From the NCBI GenBank assembly GCA_020249025.1, contig JADCGM010000299.1, positions 1 through 17,499 on the forward strand: a DNA stretch of 17,499 nucleotides, in the 5' to 3' direction. The notes under the pieces were generated by a model. The model saw only the letters and a program-made list of their open reading frames with translations, was not told where the DNA came from and ran no database searches. Shown piece after piece: positions 1 through 5,936 of the stretch. The translations under genes were made by a program, and so were the position numbers. Numbering within the stretch: position 1 is the stretch's first letter; each line of letters opens with the position of its first letter. Source of the stretch: Alphaproteobacteria bacterium (GTDB lineage: Bacteria > Pseudomonadota > Alphaproteobacteria > Sphingomonadales > Sphingomonadaceae).

Positions 1-827
1 AGACGCTGCCGGTGGAGACGGTCGACGAACGCAGCAAGGATCACGCGCTGAACGACCGTGCGGTGCAGGGCATCAGCCGACCGCGCCTGGTCGTGTTTCG
101 CCCGCGCACGCCCAATGGCGCGGCGCTGCTGGTGACGCCGGGCGGGGGCTATCGGTTGGTGGTGATCGACAAGGAAGGCTATGAGATCGGGCGCTGGCTC
201 GCGGCGCGCGGGTTCACGGTGTTCGTGCTGTTTTACCGGCTGCCTGGGGATGGCTGGGCGGCAGGGCCGGACGTGGCGCTGGCCGATGCACAGCGCGCGA
301 TGCGGCTGATCCGCGCGCGCGCGGCGGATTATGGCATCGTGCCCGAACGCGTCGCCGCGATGGGCTTTTCGGCGGGCGGGCATGTCTGCGGCGATCTGGC
401 GACGCGCTTCGACGCGCCGGTCTATGCGCCGGTCGATGCCGCCGACCGCCTGAGCGCGCGACCGTGCCTCGCCGCGCCAATCTATGCCGTGCAGTCAATG
501 GCGGCGGAAGTGGCGCATGCTGGGTCGCGCGCGCTGCTGCTGGGGCCATCGCCGAGTGCTGCGCTGGACCGCGCGCACTCGACCGCCGCCAATGTCTCGC
601 CACGCACGCCGCCCTGCTTCCTGCTCCATGCCGAGGATGATCGGGTGGTGAAGGTGGAGAACACGCTCGCGTTCCGCGCAGCGTGCGCGCGCGCGGCCGT
701 GCCGGTGGAGATGCACCTGTTCGCCCAGGGCGGGCACGGCTTTGGCCTGCGCGGCACAGTCGGCCAGCCGGTGGCGGCGTGGCCGGCGTTGTTCCTGGGC
801 TGGGCGCGGGCGCAGGGGTTTGGGTGA
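1..827 (+). CDS. Alpha/beta hydrolase (BD-FAE/acetyl-esterase type), 5' end outside the window
   Basis: This is a serine esterase of the alpha/beta-hydrolase fold, probably deacylating a carbohydrate ester or similar small ester in the cytoplasm. The frame is open back to the first base, and residues before the first possible start (GTG at 12) still look like family sequence, so the true start lies upstream. Visible landmarks are the oxyanion-hole stretch TPGGGY, the nucleophile elbow GFSAGGH, the acidic residue in HAEDDRVV and the catalytic histidine in GGHGFG, in the normal order for the family. About 274 residues are seen, close to a full catalytic domain. It ends 151 bases before the next gene on the same strand. 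The substrate cannot be read from the sequence; an acetyl-xylan-esterase-like role is a guess from family resemblance. Confidence 0.85.
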   Translation, partial: TLPVETVDERSKDHALNDRAVQGISRPRLVVFRPRTPNGAALLVTPGGGYRLVVIDKEGYEIGRWLAARGFTVFVLFYRLPGDGWAAGPDVALADAQRAMRLIRARAADYGIVPERVAAMGFSAGGHVCGDLATRFDAPVYAPVDAADRLSARPCLAAPIYAVQSMAAEVAHAGSRALLLGPSPSAALDRAHSTAANVSPRTPPCFLLHAEDDRVVKVENTLAFRAACARAAVPVEMHLFAQGGHGFGLRGTVGQPVAAWPALFLGWARAQGFG

Positions 828-978
828 CACCTCTTCATGGGGAATTTCGCGCGAGGGTTGGGCGGCTTGACTGCCGCTCCTCAAACCCTTCCCGAGAAAC
901 AGGACTTGCCCCTGTGCCGATCGACCGGCACCTTGCGCTAGGCCCGAGCGGTGCAGTTCGGTGAACGGGGGGAACATC

Positions 979-1542
979 ATGACATCAGCATTTGGCCTTT
1001 GCGCAGCCGCCACCGCGTTGCTGGCGCTGCCGGGGACGGCGATGGCGGCGGGCATAACGTATGATTGCGACACCGCCGCCAACCATTTTTCCGAATTGAG
1101 CCTGCCGACCAGCGGCGTGCGCTTCACCGTTTCCGGCCATGTCCAGATGAACGCGATGGCGGCAAGCAAAACCTATGTGCCGCTCGCGCGGCTCCAGATC
1201 GCCGCTGCGGTCGCGCCGGGGGAAAGCCCGAAGGAATATGTCGGGTTCACGCTGTCCGCGCTTGCGGCGGACCCCAAGAAGACGCCGTCGGGCGCGGCGG
1301 CGGTGCCGATGTTGGCGTATAGTGTCAGCGGCAAGGATGACGATCTGCTGAGCTTCTCGATGCTGGAGAAACCCTTCATCCTCCAAACCTTCTCGCTATC
1401 CTATGATGGCAGCACGGTGGTGGTAAATTTGGGCAAGGAGTCCAAGAGCTTCCCGTTGAAGGTGGCGGAGCCGGTGGTGCGGATCGTCTGTTCTACGGGC
1501 GAATTTCTGTTCACCGATCTTGCGATCAAGGCGGGGGGCTAA
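979..1542 (+). CDS. Exported protein of unknown function (187 aa)
   Basis: I do not recognise this protein. I chose the ATG at 979 because a purine-rich GGGGGGA stretch (967-973) precedes it at normal ribosome-binding distance; a GTG at 961 would add six residues. The first 24 residues form a hydrophobic signal-like segment ending in AMAA, a typical signal peptidase I site, though the n-region has no basic residue. The mature part is rich in Ser, Val and alternating hydrophobics, suggesting beta structure. It has two cysteines, one near each end (YDCD and RIVCSTG), which could form a disulfide in the periplasm. The likely location is periplasmic or secreted. It faces the monooxygenase gene convergently, with a REP-type repeat between them. 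No function is proposed. Confidence 0.75.
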   Translation: MTSAFGLCAAATALLALPGTAMAAGITYDCDTAANHFSELSLPTSGVRFTVSGHVQMNAMAASKTYVPLARLQIAAAVAPGESPKEYVGFTLSALAADPKKTPSGAAAVPMLAYSVSGKDDDLLSFSMLEKPFILQTFSLSYDGSTVVVNLGKESKSFPLKVAEPVVRIVCSTGEFLFTDLAIKAGG

Positions 1543-1550
1543 GCAACAAG

Positions 1551-1641
1551 CCGTTCGGGCTGAGCTTGTCGAAGCCCTGCTCTCAGCAGGCGAAGCGATC
1601 GCGTGCGGAGAGCTGCCCTTCGACAGGCTCAGGGCGAACGG
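1551..1641. repeat. Inverted pair of sphingomonad REP-type repeats (REPIN-like)
   Basis: Two 27-base arms lie head to head: 1551-1577 starts CCGTTCGGGCTGAGC, and 1615-1641 is its near reverse complement, ending AGGGCGAACGG. The arms match at 22 of 27 positions. Each arm also folds on itself through a five-base stem, GGGCT/AGCCC in the left arm and GCCCT/AGGGC in the right. Four of the five differences between the arms are two compensating base-pair swaps in that stem. The element sits between convergent genes, so it may also help end transcription from both sides. Repeats of this sequence type are frequent in sphingomonad intergenic DNA (from memory, not searched). Confidence 0.8.
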
Positions 1642-1653
1642 AGGTGGGTTCGC

Positions 1654-2715
1654 TTACCCCGCCAACAGCCCATGCTCGATCTTCGGCAGCACATGCCGCG
1701 CGAACAGATCAGCTTCGGCGGCGTGGGGGTAGCCCGAGAGGATGAACGCCTCGATGCCCGCGGCCTGATAGGCCTGCAGCTTCTTCAGCACCTGATCGGG
1801 ATCGCCGACGATCGCCGCGCCGCAGCCCGAGCGGGCGCGGCCGATGCCGGTCCACAGATTGTCCTCGACATAGCCCTCGTCACCGGCCGCGGCGCGCAGT
1901 TCGGCCTGACGGCGCACGCCGACCGACTGGGAATCGAGCGACTTGGCGCGGATCGCGTCGCCCTCGGCCGCGTCGAGCTTCGACAGCAGCCGCGAGGCAT
2001 AGGCGCGCGCCTCTTCTTCGGTTTCGCGGACGATGACATGGGCGCGGTAGCCGAACTTCAGCTTGCGGCCGCGCTTGGCGGCGCGCGCGGTCATGTCGGC
2101 GACGACCTCCTTCACCGCCGGCATGGTGTCCGGCCACATGAGGTAGACGTCGCAGCCCTCGGCCGCTGCCTCGCGCGCATCTTCGCTGAGGCCGCCGAAA
2201 TAGAGCGGCGGGCACTTGCCCGACACTGTCGCAATGCGCGGAGGATCGAGCTTCAGCTTCCAGAATTCGCCGTCATGGTCGAGGCTCTGGCCGTTGAGCA
2301 GCGTCTTCAGGATGTGCATCAGCTCGACGGTGCGGCGGTAGCGCGGCGCGCTGGCCAGCACCTCGCCCGGCATGTCGGACGAGATGATGTTGACCGTCAG
2401 CCGGCCGCCGAGGATCTGATCGAGCGTGGCGATGGCGCGCGCGAGCTGCGGCGGCCAGGTCTCGCCGACGCGGATCGCCATCAGCAGGCGGATGCGCTTG
2501 ACCAGCGCCGCGATCGCGCCGGCGAACATCTGCGTGTCGACGCCGAGCGTGTAGCCCGAGGGCAGCAGGATGTTGTCGAAGCCGCCCTTTTCGGCCGCGA
2601 GCACGATGTTGCGGCAGTGCTCCCAGCTCGACTTGAGCATCGGGTCCGGCTGCCCGAGGAATTCGTAATCGTCGTCGCAGAGCGCCGAGAACCAGCTGAC
2701 TTCGACCTTGCCCAT
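1654..2715 (-). CDS. SsuD-like LLM-class FMNH2-dependent monooxygenase (353 aa), candidate sulfonate desulfonating enzyme
   Basis: This is a cytoplasmic luciferase-like monooxygenase. Family members use reduced FMN and O2 to cleave a C-S bond, giving sulfite and an aldehyde. By-eye alignment with E. coli SsuD shows shared blocks: PPLYFGG (169-175), AHVIVRET (225-232), NLWTGIG (286-292) and ILSGYPH (325-331). The SsuD active-site residues Trp196, Arg226, His228, Arg297 and Tyr331 correspond to Trp194, Arg224, His226, Arg295 and Tyr329. SsuD Cys54 is not kept; the aligned segment reads SGYTLGVD. The start has a good GGGGAG ribosome site. It lies 66 bases behind the aldo/keto reductase, so the pair is probably one operon. 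No flavin reductase partner is nearby. Family membership is firm; the substrate (alkanesulfonate, sulfoquinovose or another) is inferred from context. Confidence 0.85.
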   Translation of the reverse strand: MGKVEVSWFSALCDDDYEFLGQPDPMLKSSWEHCRNIVLAAEKGGFDNILLPSGYTLGVDTQMFAGAIAALVKRIRLLMAIRVGETWPPQLARAIATLDQILGGRLTVNIISSDMPGEVLASAPRYRRTVELMHILKTLLNGQSLDHDGEFWKLKLDPPRIATVSGKCPPLYFGGLSEDAREAAAEGCDVYLMWPDTMPAVKEVVADMTARAAKRGRKLKFGYRAHVIVRETEEEARAYASRLLSKLDAAEGDAIRAKSLDSQSVGVRRQAELRAAAGDEGYVEDNLWTGIGRARSGCGAAIVGDPDQVLKKLQAYQAAGIEAFILSGYPHAAEADLFARHVLPKIEHGLLAG

Positions 2716-2781
2716 GTCTCACTCCCCAATCGTTGCGGCGGTCCGTCTAACTGCGAGCCGCTCCGGCGACGTTGACCTTGC

Positions 2782-3690
2782 TCAAGGCAGCCGCTCGCCG
2801 CGCGAGGCGACGAGGACATCGTACCAGCGCGCCCGCGTCCAGCGCACCTTGAGCGCGTCCGCGGCCTCGCGGATGCGCGCCGGGTTCTGGGTGCCTACGA
2901 TCGGGATCGCCCCCGACGGATGCGCCATGATCCAGCTGTAGGCAGCCGCGGTGCGCGATACGCCGAAGTCGGCGGCGACCGCATCGAGCGCGGCGGCGAC
3001 CCGCTCCGACCGCGCGTCGTTCGGCGCGCCGATGCGCCCCTGACCGAGCGGCGACCAGGCGAGCACCGCCATGCCGTGGCCCATCGCGGTGTCCATGATC
3101 CGGTCTTCGAGCGGATCGAGGCAGAGCGGCGAGAATTCGGGCTGCAGGGTCGCCAGCGGCACGGTCAGGAACTTCGCCAGCGCCGCAACCTGCGCCGCAG
3201 TGTAGTTGGAGACGCCGACCGCGCGCACCTTTCCGCTCGCCACCGCATCGTCGAGCGCGCGCGCCACCTCCTGCGGATGGGTCAGAATGTCAGGGCGGTG
3301 GATTTGCCAGAGGTCGACCTGATCGACCCCGAGCCGCTTGAGCGACGCGTCGATGGCCGCGGCGATATAGGCCGGCGACGAATCATAGGGCGTGCCGATG
3401 ACGATGCCGCCCTTGGTTGCCAGCACCATGCGGCCGCGCAGCGCCTTGTCCTCCGCGAAGCAGCGCCCGAGCAGCGCCTCGGCCGCCCCGAACGGCTCGC
3501 CATTGTCGGGGCCGTAGATGTCGGCGGTGTCGAAGAGCGTGATCCCGATCTCCAGCGCCGCGTCGATCTTGGCGCGGGCGGCCTTCACGTCATTTCCGGC
3601 GAAGCGCCACATGCCCCAGGCGAGCGGACTGACGCTGATCCCCGATGCGCCCAGCGGACGCGAAGCGGGCGGAGCGGGAAGGTCGGACAT
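2782..3690 (-). CDS. Aldo/keto reductase (302 aa), candidate 6-dehydroglucose reductase
   Basis: This is an NAD(P)H-dependent (alpha/beta)8-barrel reductase of the cytoplasm. The catalytic tetrad is intact: Asp54 and Tyr59 in FDTADIYG, Lys93 in LATKGG and His131 in WQIHRPD. The C-terminal nucleotide-binding part contains the usual PIVGTQNPARI segment near residues 263-273. I start at the ATG ending at 3690 because the family N-terminus (RPLGASGISVSPLAWGMWRF) follows directly and GAGG precedes it; the frame stays open upstream but that stretch has no family character. It is first in an operon with the SsuD-like monooxygenase, and its promoter region carries a LacI-type operator. That pairing fits reduction of the aldehyde left after desulfonation, as the aldo/keto reductase SmoB does in the sulfo-SMO pathway. 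The exact substrate is inferred. Confidence 0.88.
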   Translation of the reverse strand: MSDLPAPPASRPLGASGISVSPLAWGMWRFAGNDVKAARAKIDAALEIGITLFDTADIYGPDNGEPFGAAEALLGRCFAEDKALRGRMVLATKGGIVIGTPYDSSPAYIAAAIDASLKRLGVDQVDLWQIHRPDILTHPQEVARALDDAVASGKVRAVGVSNYTAAQVAALAKFLTVPLATLQPEFSPLCLDPLEDRIMDTAMGHGMAVLAWSPLGQGRIGAPNDARSERVAAALDAVAADFGVSRTAAAYSWIMAHPSGAIPIVGTQNPARIREAADALKVRWTRARWYDVLVASRGERLP

Positions 3691-3708
3691 GGGGCCTCGG
3701 GCGGTGTG

Positions 3709-3722
3709 TGACAGCGATGTCA
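3709..3722. promoter_or_regulatory. Putative LacI-family operator upstream of the aldo/keto reductase
   Basis: The sequence TGACAGCGATGTCA is a 14-bp dyad with a central CG and 12 of 14 symmetric positions, the usual form for LacI-family operators. It lies 19 bases upstream of the reductase start, just downstream of a possible promoter, so a bound repressor would cover the transcription start. A copy matching at 12 of 14 positions lies upstream of the Gfo/Idh gene (5895-5908). The LacI gene between them is the natural candidate regulator. Confidence 0.6.
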
Positions 3723-3724
3723 GT

Positions 3725-3753
3725 GGGTAATCCCGAACCGCCAGACGGGTCAA
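3725..3753 (-). promoter_or_regulatory. Possible sigma-70 promoter of the aldo/keto reductase operon
   Basis: On the minus strand a TTGACC -35-like hexamer (3748-3753) is followed after 17 bases by TTACCC (3725-3730). The -35 is good and the -10 is poor, as is common in GC-rich alphaproteobacteria. The start point would fall inside the putative operator at 3709-3722, a classical place for repression. Confidence 0.35.
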
Positions 3754-3828
3754 GGCGAGGCGCGCCCGGTTGCGCGGGCGACGCGGCCATGCTTGGTGGG
3801 GCGGGGTTAGCTGCGGGAGACGCCGGAC

Positions 3829-3990
3829 ATGGACAAGGCCAAGGGTTTTGCAGGCGGCGCGGCGCTTCTCGTCGGCGGCTTCGTCTGGATCGTCTTCGAC
3901 AATCTCGCGCTCGGCATCCTCGCCGGCCTCGTCGCCGGCGCCGGCGGCTTCAAGGCCGCCGCGAAGCGCCTCGGCGGGGGCGACCGCTAG
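3829..3990 (+). CDS. Small glycine/alanine-rich membrane protein (53 aa), unknown function
   Basis: This short gene encodes a basic N-terminus (MDKAKGF), then a hydrophobic stretch of about 35 residues rich in Gly, Ala, Val and Leu containing one Asp-Asn pair (IVFDNLALG), and a basic tail (FKAAAKRLGGGDR). The shape suggests one or two membrane segments in a hairpin with both ends cytoplasmic. GGGAGA at 3815-3820 lies eight bases before the ATG, which supports real translation. It is divergent from the aldo/keto reductase and converges on the alkyltransferase-like gene, sharing about 41 bases with that gene's 3' end. I do not recognise a family. Small proteins of this kind are easily missed in annotation. 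No function is proposed. Confidence 0.6.
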   Translation: MDKAKGFAGGAALLVGGFVWIVFDNLALGILAGLVAGAGGFKAAAKRLGGGDR

Positions 3991-4339
3991 CGGGCGCATC
4001 GGACGGTCGCGGCTGCGGTGGCAGCATGCCGGGGACCGCGAGCAGATCGGTCCACGGCCCGGTCGCCGCCCCCTTGGCATCGAAGCCGATCCCTTCCGCG
4101 ATCAGCAGCTCGCGCTGGTCGTTGGAGGCGGGCAGGCCGCTCGCCGGCAGCACGCGATGGGCGGGAAGCGATGCGCGCTCCTCGCGCGTCAGCCCGGCGA
4201 GGAAATAGGCGATGTGGCGCGGCGCCGCGTCGAGATGCCGGCCAATGTCGGCGAAGGTGACCACGCCGCCCGCGGGCAGATCGCGCACGACCGCCAGCGC
4301 GTCGCGCCGCAGACGGGCGAAGAAGGGTGACCCGGCCAT
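3950..4339 (-). CDS. Alkyltransferase-like (ATL/MGMT-family) DNA damage protein, cysteine replaced by alanine
   Basis: The 129-residue protein matches the C-terminal DNA-binding domain of O6-alkylguanine-DNA alkyltransferases: VRDLPAGGVVTFADIGRHL, then the active-site region SLPAHRVLPASG, then QRELLIAEGI. The catalytic PCHR motif reads PAHR, so it cannot accept an alkyl group. Proteins of this class (ATLs, e.g. E. coli YbaZ with PWHR) bind O6-alkylguanine, flip it out and hand the lesion to nucleotide excision repair. The ATG ending at 4339 begins right before the domain, seven bases after the preceding gene's stop. The last roughly 14 residues are low-complexity and encoded opposite the small membrane-protein gene. 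It is probably the third gene of the LacI operon, although no functional link to sugar use is evident. Confidence 0.82.
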   Translation of the reverse strand: MAGSPFFARLRRDALAVVRDLPAGGVVTFADIGRHLDAAPRHIAYFLAGLTREERASLPAHRVLPASGLPASNDQRELLIAEGIGFDAKGAATGPWTDLLAVPGMLPPQPRPSDAPASGRPRRGASRRP

Positions 4340-4346
4340 CGCCGCC

Positions 4347-4781
4347 CTAGGATGTCGCCGCGACGCGGAGCTGGCGCTCGCCGACGATCCGGCCGAGCTC
4401 ACGCAAGCCCAGCCCGTCGACGAGAACGGTCGTATGCGCGGCGCGGATGCGCCCGAACGCCTCGGCGACATCGGCATAGCCGCCCGGGGTGAGGTAGCCG
4501 ACTTCGACGGCGAAGTCGGCCGTCGGCGCCGCCGCGTCGCCGGTCGCAACCGCGACGTCATAGAGCGTCGCGTGCGAGAACAGCCCGGCGTCGATGGCGC
4601 GGCGGTCCATCGCCAGCCAGTTGCGCGTCAGAAACTCGCCGAGCTGCGCCCGCCGCCCGGGCAGCGCCTGGAGGAACGTCTGGACGACGAGCACGGGCGG
4701 GCGCGCGCCGGCCACGGGCGCCGCGGCCGGCAGCGCCAGCGCGAGCAGGCCGATCGTCCCGAGATCGCGGCGGCTGACCAT
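4347..4781 (-). CDS. Tat-exported small protein of unknown function (144 aa)
   Basis: The protein starts MVSRRDLGTIGLLALALP and runs to an alanine-rich cleavage region ending AGA near residue 26. SRRDLG followed by a hydrophobic core is a twin-arginine signal, so the protein is probably exported folded to the periplasm. The mature part (about 118 residues) begins VLVVQTFLQALPGRRAQLGEFL and has alternating strand and helix segments that could form a ferredoxin-like alpha/beta barrel domain, but I do not recognise a named family. I chose the ATG ending at 4781 over upstream codons because it directly precedes the signal. It starts eight bases after the LacI stop with no clear ribosome site, which suggests translational coupling. 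It is followed seven bases later by the alkyltransferase-like gene. A role in the LacI-controlled pathway is possible but unproven. Confidence 0.75.
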   Translation of the reverse strand: MVSRRDLGTIGLLALALPAAAPVAGARPPVLVVQTFLQALPGRRAQLGEFLTRNWLAMDRRAIDAGLFSHATLYDVAVATGDAAAPTADFAVEVGYLTPGGYADVAEAFGRIRAAHTTVLVDGLGLRELGRIVGERQLRVAATS

Positions 4782-4789
4782 CGCGCGCT

Positions 4790-5791
4790 TCAGCCCGCGG
4801 GCCGCGCGGTGCTGCCGCGCGTCATCAGGTCGTGCTGGAGCCGCCGGTGCTCGACGCCGTCGCTTTTCTCGAAGAGCAGGCTGGCGGCGGTGTAGGCGAG
4901 GTCGCGGGTCGGCTGGCGGATGGTGGTGAGCGGCGGCCACACCGCACGCGCCAACTCGGTGTCGTCGAAGCCCGCGACCGACAGCCGTGCCGGCACCGGG
5001 ATGCCGCGATCATGGGCGACGGCGAGCACGCCCGCCGCCATGTCGTCGTTGGACGCGAAGATCGCGGTCGGCGGGGCGGGGAGCGCCAGCAACGCTTCCG
5101 CCGCCGCCGCGCCCGAGGCGAAGTCGAACAGGCCGGGGCGGACGAGCTCGGGTTCATAGGCGATGCCAGCGCGGTCGAGCGCGCGGCGATAGCCGAACAG
5201 GCGCTGGTCGCTCGCCATGTGATTGGGGTGGCCGATGACGAAGCCGATCCGGCGATGACCGAGATTGACGAGATGCGTGGTCATGTCGTCGGCCGCCTGC
5301 GCGTCGTCCATGAACACCGACGAGGTCAGCGCATGGTTGGTGCCGGGCGAAATGCGTACGAACGGGATGCCGCGGCGCTCCAGCTCGGCGAGAACGGGGG
5401 CGGCGTCGGTGACCGGCGAGGACAGCACGATGCCGTCGACCCGCGTCTCGTCGATGAGGCCGCCGACCTCGCGCGCCAGGGTCGGCGAGGCGACGTCGAC
5501 CGGCTGCGCCAGCATCCGCACGCCCTCCTGCCGGCAGCGCGCCCAGACGCCTTCCTGAATCTGGTGGATATAGAAGGGGCTGTGGTTGTCGTAGATCAGC
5601 GCGATCTGGAAGGACCGGCTGCCCGCGAGCGTGCGCGCGGCGAGGCTCGGGCTGAAGTTCAGCGCCGTCATCGCCGCCTCGACCCGCTCGCGCGTGGCGG
5701 CGCCGACATAGCGCTCCTTGTTGAGCACGCGCGACACCGTCTTGATCGATACGCCGGCCGCCCGCGCGACGTCGCTGATCGTTGCCCGCAT
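4790..5791 (-). CDS. LacI-family transcriptional regulator (333 aa)
   Basis: This is a DNA-binding repressor of the LacI/GalR family, normally released by a sugar or sugar derivative. The N-terminal helix-turn-helix is clear (ATISDVARAAGVSIKTVSRVLN, residues 3-24), followed by the hinge helix region around residues 49-60 (SLAARTLAGSRS). The periplasmic-binding-protein-like ligand domain runs from about 61 to the end, with family blocks such as IALIYDN, VDGIVLSSP, HRRIGFVIG, AIFASNDDMAAG and LSVAGFDD. I start at the ATG ending at 5791, with GGGAGGG eight bases upstream, not at the longer upstream start. The gene is divergent from the Gfo/Idh operon and probably cotranscribed with the two genes after it. 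Two matching operator-like dyads flank it, suggesting it controls both neighbouring operons. The inducer cannot be read from sequence. Confidence 0.93.
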   Translation of the reverse strand: MRATISDVARAAGVSIKTVSRVLNKERYVGAATRERVEAAMTALNFSPSLAARTLAGSRSFQIALIYDNHSPFYIHQIQEGVWARCRQEGVRMLAQPVDVASPTLAREVGGLIDETRVDGIVLSSPVTDAAPVLAELERRGIPFVRISPGTNHALTSSVFMDDAQAADDMTTHLVNLGHRRIGFVIGHPNHMASDQRLFGYRRALDRAGIAYEPELVRPGLFDFASGAAAAEALLALPAPPTAIFASNDDMAAGVLAVAHDRGIPVPARLSVAGFDDTELARAVWPPLTTIRQPTRDLAYTAASLLFEKSDGVEHRRLQHDLMTRGSTARPAG

Positions 5792-5894
5792 GCAACATGC
5801 CCTCCCGGAACGGCTTGGTAAGGCCGGTGAACGGCGCTGTCCATCGCGCGCGGCCTTGCCTCCGCGCATCCCGTATGAGAGATGCGGCGAATTC

Positions 5895-5908
5895 AGACAC
5901 CGCTGTCA
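5895..5908. promoter_or_regulatory. Putative LacI-family operator upstream of the Gfo/Idh gene
   Basis: AGACACCGCTGTCA has GACA and TGTC half-sites around a central CG. Its reverse complement matches the dyad at 3709-3722 at 12 of 14 positions. It lies 28 bases upstream of the Gfo/Idh start and about 100 bases from the LacI start, so it is better placed to control the Gfo/Idh operon than LacI itself. I could not assign -35/-10 boxes here with confidence. A second dyad, CGCATC/GATGCG (5865-5870 and 5881-5886), lies just upstream. Confidence 0.55.
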
Positions 5909-5936
5909 GACGGTGAGCGAGCGTTTGGGAGGATCG

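Noticed and set aside
914..931. GTGCCG/CGGCAC dyad upstream of the exported protein gene
   Set aside because: A six-base stem is common by chance at this GC content. No promoter or T-run supports an operator or terminator; otherwise 828-978 shows nothing clear.
1603..2775. 390-codon plus-strand frame opposite the SsuD-like gene
   Set aside because: Runs through the REP arm and is a mirror of the real gene; no domain seen.
3691..4080. N-terminal extension of the aldo/keto reductase frame (130 residues)
   Set aside because: Open only through GC bias. It crosses the operator and the small membrane gene, and the family N-terminus starts at 3690.
5829..5842. CGCTGTCC as a second operator copy near LacI
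   Set aside because: Only one half resembles the motif (four mismatches in 14).
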